Shown here: in pieces, positions 1-7,100 of the stretch
Numbering within the stretch: the first letter of the stretch is position 1
How the letters are laid out: every line of letters begins with the position of its first letter
DNA from: Lachnospiraceae bacterium
GTDB taxonomy: Bacteria; Bacillota_A; Clostridia; Lachnospirales; Lachnospiraceae
Length of the DNA stretch: 9,592 nt
Reading direction: 5' to 3'
NCBI GenBank assembly: GCA_024699595.1
Contig: JAILPG010000242.1
Coordinates: forward strand, 1-9,592
Translations under genes and position numbers: made by a program
The notes under the pieces: model-generated
What the model was told of the DNA's origin: nothing
Seen by the model: the letters and a program-made list of their open reading frames with translations, nothing else
Database searches by the model: none

Positions 1-1067
1 CGGTATTCGGAAAGGGGCCTTGCGTCTCGTATGTTGATATCTATAAGCGCTTCGTCGGAATTGCCGGTGTATTTTTCCGGATGGAGGATCACATCTCTCG
101 GAAAATCATAACGGTTCTTTACATCCTTTTCAGAATACAGCTTGGAAACCTTAAGCGGCGTCATTATCTCAAGATAAGGTTCCATTATCTCCTTTATCTT
201 TATCCTGTCATCAAGGGATATATTGTCCGCAATGACTAAAAACCTTGCAAGAACGCAGGCAAGTCCGCCTATTATCGCGTTCATGAAAAATCCGTATTTA
301 AGTCCCGTATCAAAGATTTTTTTATATCCCTGAGCATAGGCTGTCAGGGTCTTTGCATCCATCCCGGAACCGCCCTGTACCAGTGACTTGCTGTTGATAT
401 AGTAATGATATCCGATGAGCTGCGGCATATAACAGATCTTTTCGGCATGACCGTATGCCTCGAGATTAAACAGATAATCCTCTCCGAAAGGCACCTCTTC
501 ATCAAAGCAGATGCCGTTTGACGAAAGAAAGTCCCTGTCATAGATCCTCGAGGTCACCATTCCGCAGATCCCGGAAAACATCTTTTCATCATCCCAGGAT
601 TCCCTGGTCACTATTATCTCTTCCCTGGTCTGGTCCCAGAGCACGATCTCGGTGATCGGAAGGTTGTCCTCTTTCTCAAGCTCATATTCCCTTCTAAACC
701 ATCCGATCTGGGCTTTGCTGTCCTTAAGATGCCTTAGGGCATCGCGCAGTGCAACGGGTGTAAAACCGTCATCCGAATCAAGAAATCCGACGTAATCAGC
801 CGTGGCAAGCTTAAGTCCCAGATTCCTCGGGCTTGAGGGCGAATGAATATCATTATTGAGTACCTCTATACTCACATTTTCATAACCGTTTAAAATGTCC
901 CTTACGGCATTTAAGTGCTCATCGTCAGAATTATGAACGACCACGATCCATTCGATGTTCTTAAATCCAAGGGTCTGTTCCTTCATGCTGTCTGCGCATC
1001 TTTGAAACATGCTCATATCTGTATTATGAAAGGGAGTTACGATCGAAATCTGATACCTGCCTGACAT
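1..1067 (-). CDS. Family 2 glycosyltransferase (GT-A fold), 3' end beyond the window
   Basis: Transfers a sugar from a nucleotide-sugar donor, probably at the cytoplasmic face of the membrane during assembly of a cell-surface polysaccharide; donor and acceptor cannot be read from the sequence. The 355 visible codons are open to the left edge. The start is TSIVTP-type strand ISIVTPFHN (residues 7-15). PSSPRNLGLKLATADYVGF leads into the metal-binding acidic motif LDSDDG (D97, D99, D100), and GEDYLF (E196-D197) supplies the usual GT2 catalytic-base region. HYYINSKSLV (221-230) is typical of GT2 bacterial enzymes. The GT-A core should end near residue 250, so residues 260-355 and whatever follows are an extra C-terminal part that I do not recognise. 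ATG at 1067 is chosen because GAGAGG lies 7 nt upstream (1075-1080). It is transcribed divergently from the small HAD gene. The family is certain; the substrate is unknown. Confidence 0.9.
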   Translation of the reverse strand, partial: MSGRYQISIVTPFHNTDMSMFQRCADSMKEQTLGFKNIEWIVVVHNSDDEHLNAVRDILNGYENVSIEVLNNDIHSPSSPRNLGLKLATADYVGFLDSDDGFTPVALRDALRHLKDSKAQIGWFRREYELEKEDNLPITEIVLWDQTREEIIVTRESWDDEKMFSGICGMVTSRIYDRDFLSSNGICFDEEVPFGEDYLFNLEAYGHAEKICYMPQLIGYHYYINSKSLVQGGSGMDAKTLTAYAQGYKKIFDTGLKYGFFMNAIIGGLACVLARFLVIADNISLDDRIKIKEIMEPYLEIMTPLKVSKLYSEKDVKNRYDFPRDVILHPEKYTGNSDEALIDINIRDARPLSEY

Positions 1068-1210
1068 GCTGTAGCCTCTCGTTTGGGAACAACTGATCTG
1101 CGTGATCCTAAGCCGGTAAAAACATGGCTTCTTCGTGTCCTCGAAAAATAATTACTTATCACGGCGCCAACCGCCTCAAAAGACCATAAAAGCGCCAAAA
1201 ACTGCTAATA

Positions 1211-1240
1211 ATTATATCATACGGAGGTTAATAAAAAAAT
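1211..1240 (-). promoter_or_regulatory. Leftward extended -10 promoter for the glycosyltransferase
   Basis: On the minus strand, TG-A-TATAAT (1211-1219) is a perfect extended -10. The -35 region (about 1234-1240) is only an A/T run, which fits the extended -10 class. Transcription would start near 1204 and leave a leader of about 135 nt before the glycosyltransferase ATG. The upstream LexA-like box (1243-1254) sits just above this -35 region, so the same regulator could touch both divergent promoters. I see no riboswitch or leader peptide in the leader, only a weak 5-bp hairpin (1110-1114 with 1126-1130). Confidence 0.5.
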
Positions 1241-1242
1241 CA

Positions 1243-1254
1243 GAACAAAAGTTC
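1243..1254. promoter_or_regulatory. Second LexA-like box upstream
   Basis: GAAC-AAAA-GTTC followed by G keeps both LexA half sites, though the last central base departs from RNRY. Its start is exactly 30 bp (about three helical turns) from the start of the promoter-spacer box, so two dimers would sit on the same face of the DNA. It also abuts the -35 region of the leftward glycosyltransferase promoter. Confidence 0.45.
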
Positions 1255-1263
1255 GTTTTTTGC

Positions 1264-1292
1264 TTGACAATGGAACGAATGTTCGATACAAT
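1264..1292 (+). promoter_or_regulatory. Sigma-A promoter of the HAD hydrolase gene
   Basis: A consensus -35 TTGACA (1264-1269) is separated by exactly 17 bp from the -10 TACAAT (1287-1292). The predicted transcription start is near 1299, giving a leader of about 35 nt that contains the ribosome binding site AGAGGGAG (1319-1326). Such a near-perfect promoter would be strong unless repressed, which fits the operator inside its spacer. Confidence 0.75.
1273..1284. promoter_or_regulatory. LexA (SOS) operator, promoter-spacer box
   Basis: GAAC-GAAT-GTTC matches the core of the Gram-positive LexA/DinR box (CGAAC-RNRY-GTTYG): both half sites are intact, the central four bases fit RNRY, and the 3' flanking G is present (the 5' flank is G instead of C). 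It lies wholly between the -35 and -10 hexamers of the HAD gene promoter, where a bound repressor would block RNA polymerase. Binding by LexA is inferred from the match and has not been shown. Confidence 0.6.
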
Positions 1293-1333
1293 GATGATGC
1301 CAGAGTTAATAATAAAACAGAGGGAGTTACCAT

Positions 1334-1702
1334 ATGAACATTCACGACACTTCGATAATAGCAGTTGACTTCGACGGGACTTTATGTCAGGACGCCTACC
1401 CGGGGATCGGGGCACCGAACCTTCAGCTTATATATATCCTTAAGGAGCTTAAGGCTTCCGGCAAGAAGCTGATACTGTGGACCTGCCGCTGCGGAGAGCC
1501 CCTTTGTGAGGCCGTAAGGTGGTGTGCAGAGCACGGTCTCTTCTTTGATGCGGTCAATGAGAATCTTCCCGAGATCCTGGAAAAATACGGCACGGATTCG
1601 AGAAAGATCACCGCGGATATCTATATAGATGACAGGTCTGTCTTCCCGGTTTCCGTTAACAATTCCGGATACGAGCCCACAAATGACCGTGAATGCGCAT
1701 GA
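1334..1702 (+). CDS. Small capless HAD-superfamily phosphohydrolase, probably SOS-regulated
   Basis: A 122-residue cytosolic protein with the four HAD motifs. Motif I is VDFDGTL, with nucleophile D12 and acid/base D14. Motif II is LWTCR, with T50. Lysine K91 is a candidate for motif III, and IYIDDRS gives the metal-binding pair D99-D100 (motif IV). There is no room for a C1 or C2 cap, so this is a C0-type enzyme, like the short HAD hydrolases found in Bacteroides, Clostridia and phages. Capless HADs often act on large or end-exposed substrates such as polynucleotide or protein phosphates, but the substrate here is not known. Cysteines cluster around motif II (C51, C53, C58, C64). The ATG at 1334 has AGAGGGAG 7 nt upstream. 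It is a single-gene unit with its own consensus promoter, two LexA-like boxes and a downstream terminator. This suggests a role during DNA damage (inference). Confidence 0.85.
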   Translation: MNIHDTSIIAVDFDGTLCQDAYPGIGAPNLQLIYILKELKASGKKLILWTCRCGEPLCEAVRWCAEHGLFFDAVNENLPEILEKYGTDSRKITADIYIDDRSVFPVSVNNSGYEPTNDRECA

Positions 1703-1745
1703 TCCTACCCCAAATGCGCATAAACACTGGATTTTAGAGATTCTC

Positions 1746-1790
1746 GCCCCTTAAAAATGCCCTGTTTTTGGGCTTTTTCAGGGGTGTTTA
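1746..1790 (+). terminator. Intrinsic terminator of the HAD hydrolase gene
   Basis: CCCCT (1747-1751) pairs with AGGGG (1780-1784), A5 (1753-1757) with T5 (1774-1778), and GCCC (1759-1762) with GGGC (1770-1773), around a T-rich loop. One mismatch and one bulge interrupt a stem of about 14 bp. The trailing TGTTTATT is only moderately T-rich, so termination may be partial. Confidence 0.6.
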
Positions 1791-1843
1791 TTCATAGATT
1801 GTTCATAATTAACTTACAAACTGTTAAAATGAAATATAATTTT

Positions 1844-1873
1844 TTGACACATTTCCCTTATATATTGTATACA
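1844..1873 (+). promoter_or_regulatory. Rightward promoter in the convergent intergenic region
   Basis: A consensus -35 TTGACA (1844-1849) and -10 TATACA (1868-1873) are separated by 18 bp. There is no plausible protein start downstream before the hairpin terminator at 1971-1995, so the likely product is a short RNA. A second TATAAT (1835-1840), with TTACAA 15 bp upstream of it, could act as an alternative start in the same AT-rich stretch. Confidence 0.5.
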
Positions 1874-1936
1874 TATCAAAGGGGCAGTAACCTTTAATAA
1901 GGTTTATATATTATTTGATATGCTTAAATCTTTTTC

Positions 1937-1968
1937 ATAAAAAGCCGGGTACGAAAACTTACCCGGCT
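1937..1968 (-). terminator. Intrinsic terminator of the minus-strand operon
   Basis: Read on the minus strand, AGCCGGGT and ACCCGGCT form a perfect 8-bp GC-rich stem (1961-1968 with 1943-1950) around a 10-nt loop. TTTTTATG follows immediately. It lies about 110 bp after the nucleotidase stop codon and would end the two-gene transcript. Confidence 0.65.
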
Positions 1969-1970
1969 CC

Positions 1971-1995
1971 TCCCTTCTAAAGGGATTTTTTTTTT
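1971..1995 (+). terminator. Plus-strand intrinsic terminator with T10 tract
   Basis: TCCCTT (1971-1976) pairs with AAGGGA (1980-1985) around a 3-nt loop and is directly followed by ten T residues (1986-1995), a textbook rho-independent signal. It would end the candidate small RNA and any read-through from the HAD gene. Part of it also takes part in the alternative longer hairpin at 1979-2010. Confidence 0.6.
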
Positions 1996-2010
1996 ATAAA
2001 AAATCCCTTT
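1979..2010. repeat. Perfect 13-bp hairpin
   Basis: Positions 1979-1991 (AAAGGGATTTTTT) pair perfectly with 1998-2010 around a 6-nt loop. The fold excludes the plus-strand terminator that uses 1971-1985. On the minus strand it is the second of three successive hairpins after the nucleotidase gene and may protect or end the transcript. Confidence 0.55.
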
Positions 2011-2040
2011 CCGAAAAGTTCTCGCAGAGAATTTTTCGGA
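2010..2040. repeat. 14-bp hairpin next to the nucleotidase stop
   Basis: Positions 2010-2023 pair with 2027-2040 around a 3-nt loop (GCA), with one G-T pair among 14. It shares its first base with the preceding hairpin. No T tract follows on either strand, so it looks more like a 3' end stabiliser or a dispersed palindromic repeat than a terminator. Confidence 0.55.
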
Positions 2041-2076
2041 GATAATGGAAATCCACAGGATTTCCTATCCTTGTTT

Positions 2077-4077
2077 TCAAGTTCTTGCAGAAACTCTCCT
2101 CCTCACCTTCCTCACTATCCATCTGATCAGTTTTATGATCAGCACGATCACCAGCACATCGATGAGTACCAGTACTATTAAGATCCCTGCTATCATCAGA
2201 CCATATTTGTTCGGAGATGAAAATCTCGCTTTCAGCCCGTTATCGTCGATCACGGTCTTTCTTCCGTGTGTGGTCTCATAATAGGCCGGCACATGACGGA
2301 CCCCGTTTTCATCCTCTTCAAACGATTCCATGTATTTTGCGATGGCTACCCAGGTCTTAAGTTCCTCTCCGTTATCATCACGGGCAGCAACAGAGCTGAA
2401 ATCATAGTTTCCGGATGCATCAAGCGGAAGCTCTTTTCCTGATGCATCAAGAGGTGTTATCTTTATGAGTCCCTTTGAAAGAGCTGATACGGACCCAAGC
2501 ATCTGCCCGCTGTACAGATCGGTCACTACACAGTAGGCTCTGTCGGGATCGATCTCTTCTCTCCTGTCTCCCAGAAAATCAGGCATCATATAAAGATCCG
2601 TCGTCTTGTCAAGCAGCAGCCTGTTTGGATTAAAGGCCACCCCGAGGCCGCTGTAATAAAGCTTTGCGGCGCTCTTTAAGGATGCTCCTATGGAAGCATC
2701 TATCTCGCTTAACGTATACAGATCCTCTCCCTTAAGATAAATCTTTATCAGAGGATTTCCTGTCTTTCCGTCATAGCCGATCCCGAGAGAATACATCCGG
2801 AATACATCATCAGCGGTTATGTCTCCCATTGGTACCGAGCCTCTGATGGTACCGGATGGTGCGATGGCAAAATCCACAGGATGTTCCTTCCCGTCCTTTG
2901 TTGCATTTGCCGAATACAGATAGGCATCGGCAAAGAAATTTCCGAGTCTCTGCTCGGTATGATTTGCATATACATCATCGACGGTCTCAAACTTTATATC
3001 ATTGTGAGCGATAACGCTCTCAAGATCAAAGCCGAAGTCTTTTAAATATTTTTCATCTACTTCATCTTTATAGCTGTCAAGTATTGTAAGGACCTCGGGA
3101 TCATCCTCTATATCCTCTGTCATAAACACAAGATCATAGGAAGTAAGCTTCCATCTGCCGTCTTCCTTTCTCTCAAATATGCAGTCTCCCGTTCTTTCCC
3201 CGTAACAGCCGCAGCTTACGATATAAGTATCGCCGTATACGATCGGCTCATCGATCACCGTATGCGAATGAGCACTTAATATCATGTCAAGCTCGGGAAC
3301 AGCCTGGGCGATCTTCTCATCCTCCGAGCGGTCGGGATTTGAGCTGGTGCCGGAATGCGAAATGCAGACTATCATATCCGGATCGGATTCCGTCTTTATC
3401 TTTTCAACGGTTTTCTTAAGGCTCTCAACAGGATCAAGCCAGACAAGCTCACAGCCGGGAGCATCTGAATAGGCTTCTTCTCCGAGCACTCCGGTAACGG
3501 CTATCTTAACGCCGTTTCTTTCAAATATCTCATAATCCTTGACCGTACAGGTGGCATCAAGCGCCCCGAATATAAGCTTTGTCCCTTCATTGTCCGCATT
3601 CCTGTCTATATTGCAGATAAGATATTCGGGTAACTTATACGGACTCTGTGCCGCAGCATAGAACATATCTGCAAGAGCCTTGGAACCGTAGTCAAACTCG
3701 TGATTTCCGAAGGTCGTTGCATCAAAGCCAAGATATGCAAGCATCTTAAGCTCTAAAGCTTCTTCCGGATAAAGCGTCTGGTAAAGCGTACCCATCGCTA
3801 TATCACCGCCGTCAAGAAGCAGAAGCTCGGGATTTTCGCTCCTTTTTTCCTTAATAAAAGTAGAAAGAGCCGCCATGCCTCCGACGTTTTCCGTCTCACC
3901 GTTCTCACCCGGAACCTCATGCCTCTCAAGATATGAATGGATATCATGAGTAAACACGATCTCCACACTGTTTTTTCCCTCCGTGGTCTCTTCCGCCCAA
4001 AGCGGAAAACTGAATACAGAACCTAAGATAAGAACTGACAGTAATGCGACCGTAATAGTTTTTAACCTGTTTTTCAT
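2077..4077 (-). CDS. Secreted, membrane-anchored 5'-nucleotidase (UshA/CD73-type metallophosphoesterase)
   Basis: A 666-residue surface enzyme expected to strip phosphate from extracellular nucleotides or related phosphoesters for salvage. Residues 1-28 are a signal peptide (basic start, hydrophobic core, cleavage near AE29). The metallophosphoesterase domain (about 36-320) shows THDIHS (D45, H47), GGD (D92), GNHEFD (N125, H126), ISHSG (H241) and AHSHT (H270, H272), covering the expected two-metal ligands and catalytic His. The 5'-nucleotidase C-terminal domain (about 360-555) has GNFFAD and the substrate-pocket segment around YYSGLGVAFNP. Residues 625-651 form a membrane helix followed by a basic tail, so the enzyme faces outward and stays anchored without an LPXTG signal. 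The ATG at 4077 has AAGGGAT about 8 nt upstream. It begins 28 bp after the AAA+ protein gene with no terminator between them, so the two are probably co-transcribed. The exact substrate is open: other UshA-like enzymes cleave UDP-sugars or cyclic nucleotides. Confidence 0.93.
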   Translation of the reverse strand: MKNRLKTITVALLSVLILGSVFSFPLWAEETTEGKNSVEIVFTHDIHSYLERHEVPGENGETENVGGMAALSTFIKEKRSENPELLLLDGGDIAMGTLYQTLYPEEALELKMLAYLGFDATTFGNHEFDYGSKALADMFYAAAQSPYKLPEYLICNIDRNADNEGTKLIFGALDATCTVKDYEIFERNGVKIAVTGVLGEEAYSDAPGCELVWLDPVESLKKTVEKIKTESDPDMIVCISHSGTSSNPDRSEDEKIAQAVPELDMILSAHSHTVIDEPIVYGDTYIVSCGCYGERTGDCIFERKEDGRWKLTSYDLVFMTEDIEDDPEVLTILDSYKDEVDEKYLKDFGFDLESVIAHNDIKFETVDDVYANHTEQRLGNFFADAYLYSANATKDGKEHPVDFAIAPSGTIRGSVPMGDITADDVFRMYSLGIGYDGKTGNPLIKIYLKGEDLYTLSEIDASIGASLKSAAKLYYSGLGVAFNPNRLLLDKTTDLYMMPDFLGDRREEIDPDRAYCVVTDLYSGQMLGSVSALSKGLIKITPLDASGKELPLDASGNYDFSSVAARDDNGEELKTWVAIAKYMESFEEDENGVRHVPAYYETTHGRKTVIDDNGLKARFSSPNKYGLMIAGILIVLVLIDVLVIVLIIKLIRWIVRKVRRRVSART

Positions 4078-4105
4078 AGAATGATCCCTTTATCTGTTTT
4101 TTTCC

Positions 4106-7100
4106 TCAGACGGACTCGCCTGCATTAAAAGCCTTCATGACGAAGTTTCCGTCTAAGCATTCTTTTTCCTTAAGAATATTAACGAGTTCTTCGATCTTAC
4201 CCTTATTATCCTCGATAATACCGTGTGCGTTATCACGGCATTCACTGATAACGGAATTGATCTCCATCGAGGACATTATATCGTTGTCTCCTATGCCGAA
4301 GCTTTGCTCTCCCATTCCGAGATTATTGATCATCTTTGCGGCGATCTCTTTTGCCCTGGACAGATCTGACGAACCTCCGGCAGAGTTCTCGCCATAGAAT
4401 ACCGTCTCAGCCTCAAGTCCCGCCAAAACGGTAATGATCTCATTAAGATAATCGGATTTGGTGGCAAGCGTATTCTTTCTCTCTCCGTACTCAACGTATC
4501 CTAAGCTTCCGTCTCCCTCAGGTTCTATCGTGACCTTTATTATCGGAATATCCGGTCTTATTATGCAGTGCACCGCAGCATGTCCCATCTCATGTACTGC
4601 CACCCGTTCTTTGTCCTGTTCCGTCAGGGAATCCGGCAGGACAAACCTTTCCGAATCACCCATGGTCGCGGTCATCTCTTCTATCGTAGGTATAATATCC
4701 TCGCTTATGTAATTCATGGTATCAAAAGCATAGCCGTTGGCCTGTTTCATAAGTGTCTGCCTGATCACCTTGTCAACAAACCTTCCGTTTCCGAAATTCG
4801 GCACGTGGCTGAAATACTTAAATACCTTTAAAGCTGCCTCTTTGGCTTTTTCATCTACTATGAACTCATACTCATCCATCTTTCTTACAAAGATCTCCAA
4901 AAGCTCCGAAGCATCGTAATCCTCAAAATTAAAGGTATATCCGATCCTCGATTCGATACCGGGATTGATATTTAAAAAGTCTTTCATCTCCTTCTTGTAA
5001 CCGGCAAAGATGACTACAAAATCTTCTTTTTTGTCTTCCATGACCTTCATAAGGGTGTTGACAGCCTCGGCTCCGAAGTTATTTGTCGAGCCCTCTTCCG
5101 CAAGCATATAGGCTTCATCGATGAACAGCACGCCTCCCATGGCGCTCTCGATGACATCATGAGTCTTTAAGGCGGTCTCTCCGACATGGTTGCTGACAAG
5201 GGTGCTCCTGTCAGCCTCCACAACCTTGTTTTCCATGATGATGCCGAGATCGTAAAGCTTCTGTGCAACGACCCTTGCCACTGTGGTCTTGCCCGTACCG
5301 GGGTTTCCGGAAAATACCATATGTAGTGAGGCGGCAGGTATCCTAAGTCCTTTTTCTCTTGCATCCACAGTAAACTTTACCCACTTCTCAAACAGCTCCA
5401 TCTGGGCTTTTACCTCTTTAAGGCCGACAAAGCCGTCAAGACTGGCATTATTGCTCTTCTTGATGGACGTATTGTTCATCTCGGCAACGGTTGGGATATC
5501 AGCCTCCGTGATCTTCATAAGCGTATCTTCATCATAATTTGATGAATGCTTTGTAAGGGTATCCTGCCACAGTCTTGCTATGAAACGCCCGTTTCCGAAA
5601 TTCTTCTTGCGTCTGTAATAGTCGGATACAGTCTTTACACGTGAAAGAGCATCTGCATCGATCGTAAATCCTGAGGCGGTGACACGGTTTGAGAACATGT
5701 CAACAAGCTCATCGCATGTATAATCCTCAAAATCGAACCTGTATCCGATCCTTGAGGAGATTCCCGGATTGATCTGCTCAAATCTGCGCATCTCATCCCT
5801 GTAGCCCGCAAAGATGACCACAAGATCTCCTTTATGATCCTCCATGGCCTTAATGAGCGTCGCTATGGCCTCAGCTCCGAAATCATTGCCCGAATCTCCC
5901 GGTGCAAGCGAATAAGCCTCATCTATAAAGAGGACTCCGTTTAACGCCCTTTCGATGACCTCTCCCGTTTTGAGTGCTGTTTTTCCTATATGTTCACCGA
6001 CAAGGTCCTTTCGTTCCACTTCGATGTATTTTCTCTCCCTGATCATTCCGACTTCATATAGGAGATCTACCATGATCCTTGCGACAGTGGTCTTTCCGGT
6101 GCCCGGATTTCCGGTAAAGATCATATGCATGTTGCTGTCGGGGATCTTTGCATGTGGATCCGCATCTTCGACTTTCTGCTTAAACTTTACGAAGTTTGCA
6201 AACTCGGCGATCTTTTTCTTGACATTTTCCATTCCTATGATCGCATCCAGCTGTTTTTCATAAGACTCATGCTTGATCACATTCGAGGTAAGAAGCTCTT
6301 CCTCGGTAGGAATATCCTCAGGAGTAATGATATTTACCGGATCCGTTTTATAATCCCTTGTAGCCCTCCCTATTACCGTCTGCTGGATGACTCTGTCGAT
6401 AAAACGTCCGTTTCCGAAATCCTTTTTTCTGCTGAAGGTCTGGCAGAGCTTAAGAACAAGCTTTTCCACCGCTTCCGGATTGGAATACTTATAACCTGCA
6501 CGCGTCATCTTGGTATTAAAGATCTGCAGAAGCTCCGTATCCGAATAATCGTCAAAGTGGAATTTGTATCCTATACGGGAATTGATGCCGGAATTGATAT
6601 TTAAGAATTCCTGCATTTCCTTAGGGTAGCCCGCAAAGATGACAACGAACTTGTCTTTTCTGTCTTCCATGGATTTGATGAGAGTTGCAACGACTTCCTT
6701 TCCGAATACATCATCTCCTATCGCATATGCCTCATCAACAAACAGTACTCCTCCGATCGCCTCATCGATCTTGGCCGCGGTCTTTGGTCCGGATTCTCCG
6801 ATGTATCTTCCCTTCAGATCCTTTCCTTCTACCTCTATGACCTTATTTTCTTCAATGATGCCCGCATCATAAAGGATCTGTCCGATGATCCTTGCGATCA
6901 TTGTTTTTCCTGTGCCGGGATTACCCGTAAACAGCATATGCAGATTGCTGTTTGGAATCTTCATTCCGATATTATCCGCATATTTTCTGTAGATCGCATA
7001 CTGTTTGAACTCACCGACCCTTTTCTTGACATTATCCATTCCTATAACGCCTTCAAGGAGTTCATCCGTGGATTTGCTGCTGTATATCTCCATCGCTTCA

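Larger units (their letters stand above)
1880..1995 (+). ncRNA. Candidate small RNA of about 115 nt
   Basis: The interval is framed by its own promoter (1844-1873) and by a hairpin directly followed by ten T residues (1971-1995). Within it are a hairpin AACCTT/AAGGTT (1889-1894 with 1899-1904) and the stem GCCGGGT/ACCCGGC (1944-1950 with 1961-1967). A C-rich TCCTCCC (1968-1974), complementary to Shine-Dalgarno sequence, lies at the junction with the terminator stem. The outer repeat ATATCAAA/TTTGATAT (1873-1880 with 1914-1921) begins at the -10, so only part of it could be transcribed. It matches no RNA family I recognise. A simpler reading is that these hairpins only terminate the two convergent genes; the independent promoter is what favours an RNA. 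Confidence 0.4.

Noticed and set aside
344..541. Minus-strand open frame of 65 codons
   Set aside because: Overlaps the glycosyltransferase in another frame; the GT2 frame carries the conserved GED and HYY motifs there.
1068..1204. Riboswitch or leader peptide in the 135-nt glycosyltransferase leader
   Set aside because: Only one weak 5-bp hairpin, no recognisable riboswitch core, no terminator and no credible short open frame.
1135..1368. Plus-strand open frame of 77 codons over the promoter region
   Set aside because: It begins with GTG, lacks a ribosome binding site, runs through the SOS promoter and into the HAD gene in another frame, and its composition is not protein-like.
2045..2281. 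Plus-strand open frame of 78 codons, hydrophobic and Ser/Thr/Ile-rich
   Set aside because: Antisense to the C-terminal membrane helix of the nucleotidase; the apparent hydrophobicity is a shadow of that helix. No ribosome binding site.
6125..6604. Plus-strand open frame of 159 codons
   Set aside because: It lies entirely antisense to AAA modules 1 and 2; the minus-strand frame there has unmistakable ATPase motifs.
4670..7057. Three tandem ATPase modules as a possible assembly duplication or DNA repeat
   Set aside because: The modules have clearly diverged in protein and DNA (different linkers, pore-loop residues and codons), so this is an old domain duplication, not an artefact.
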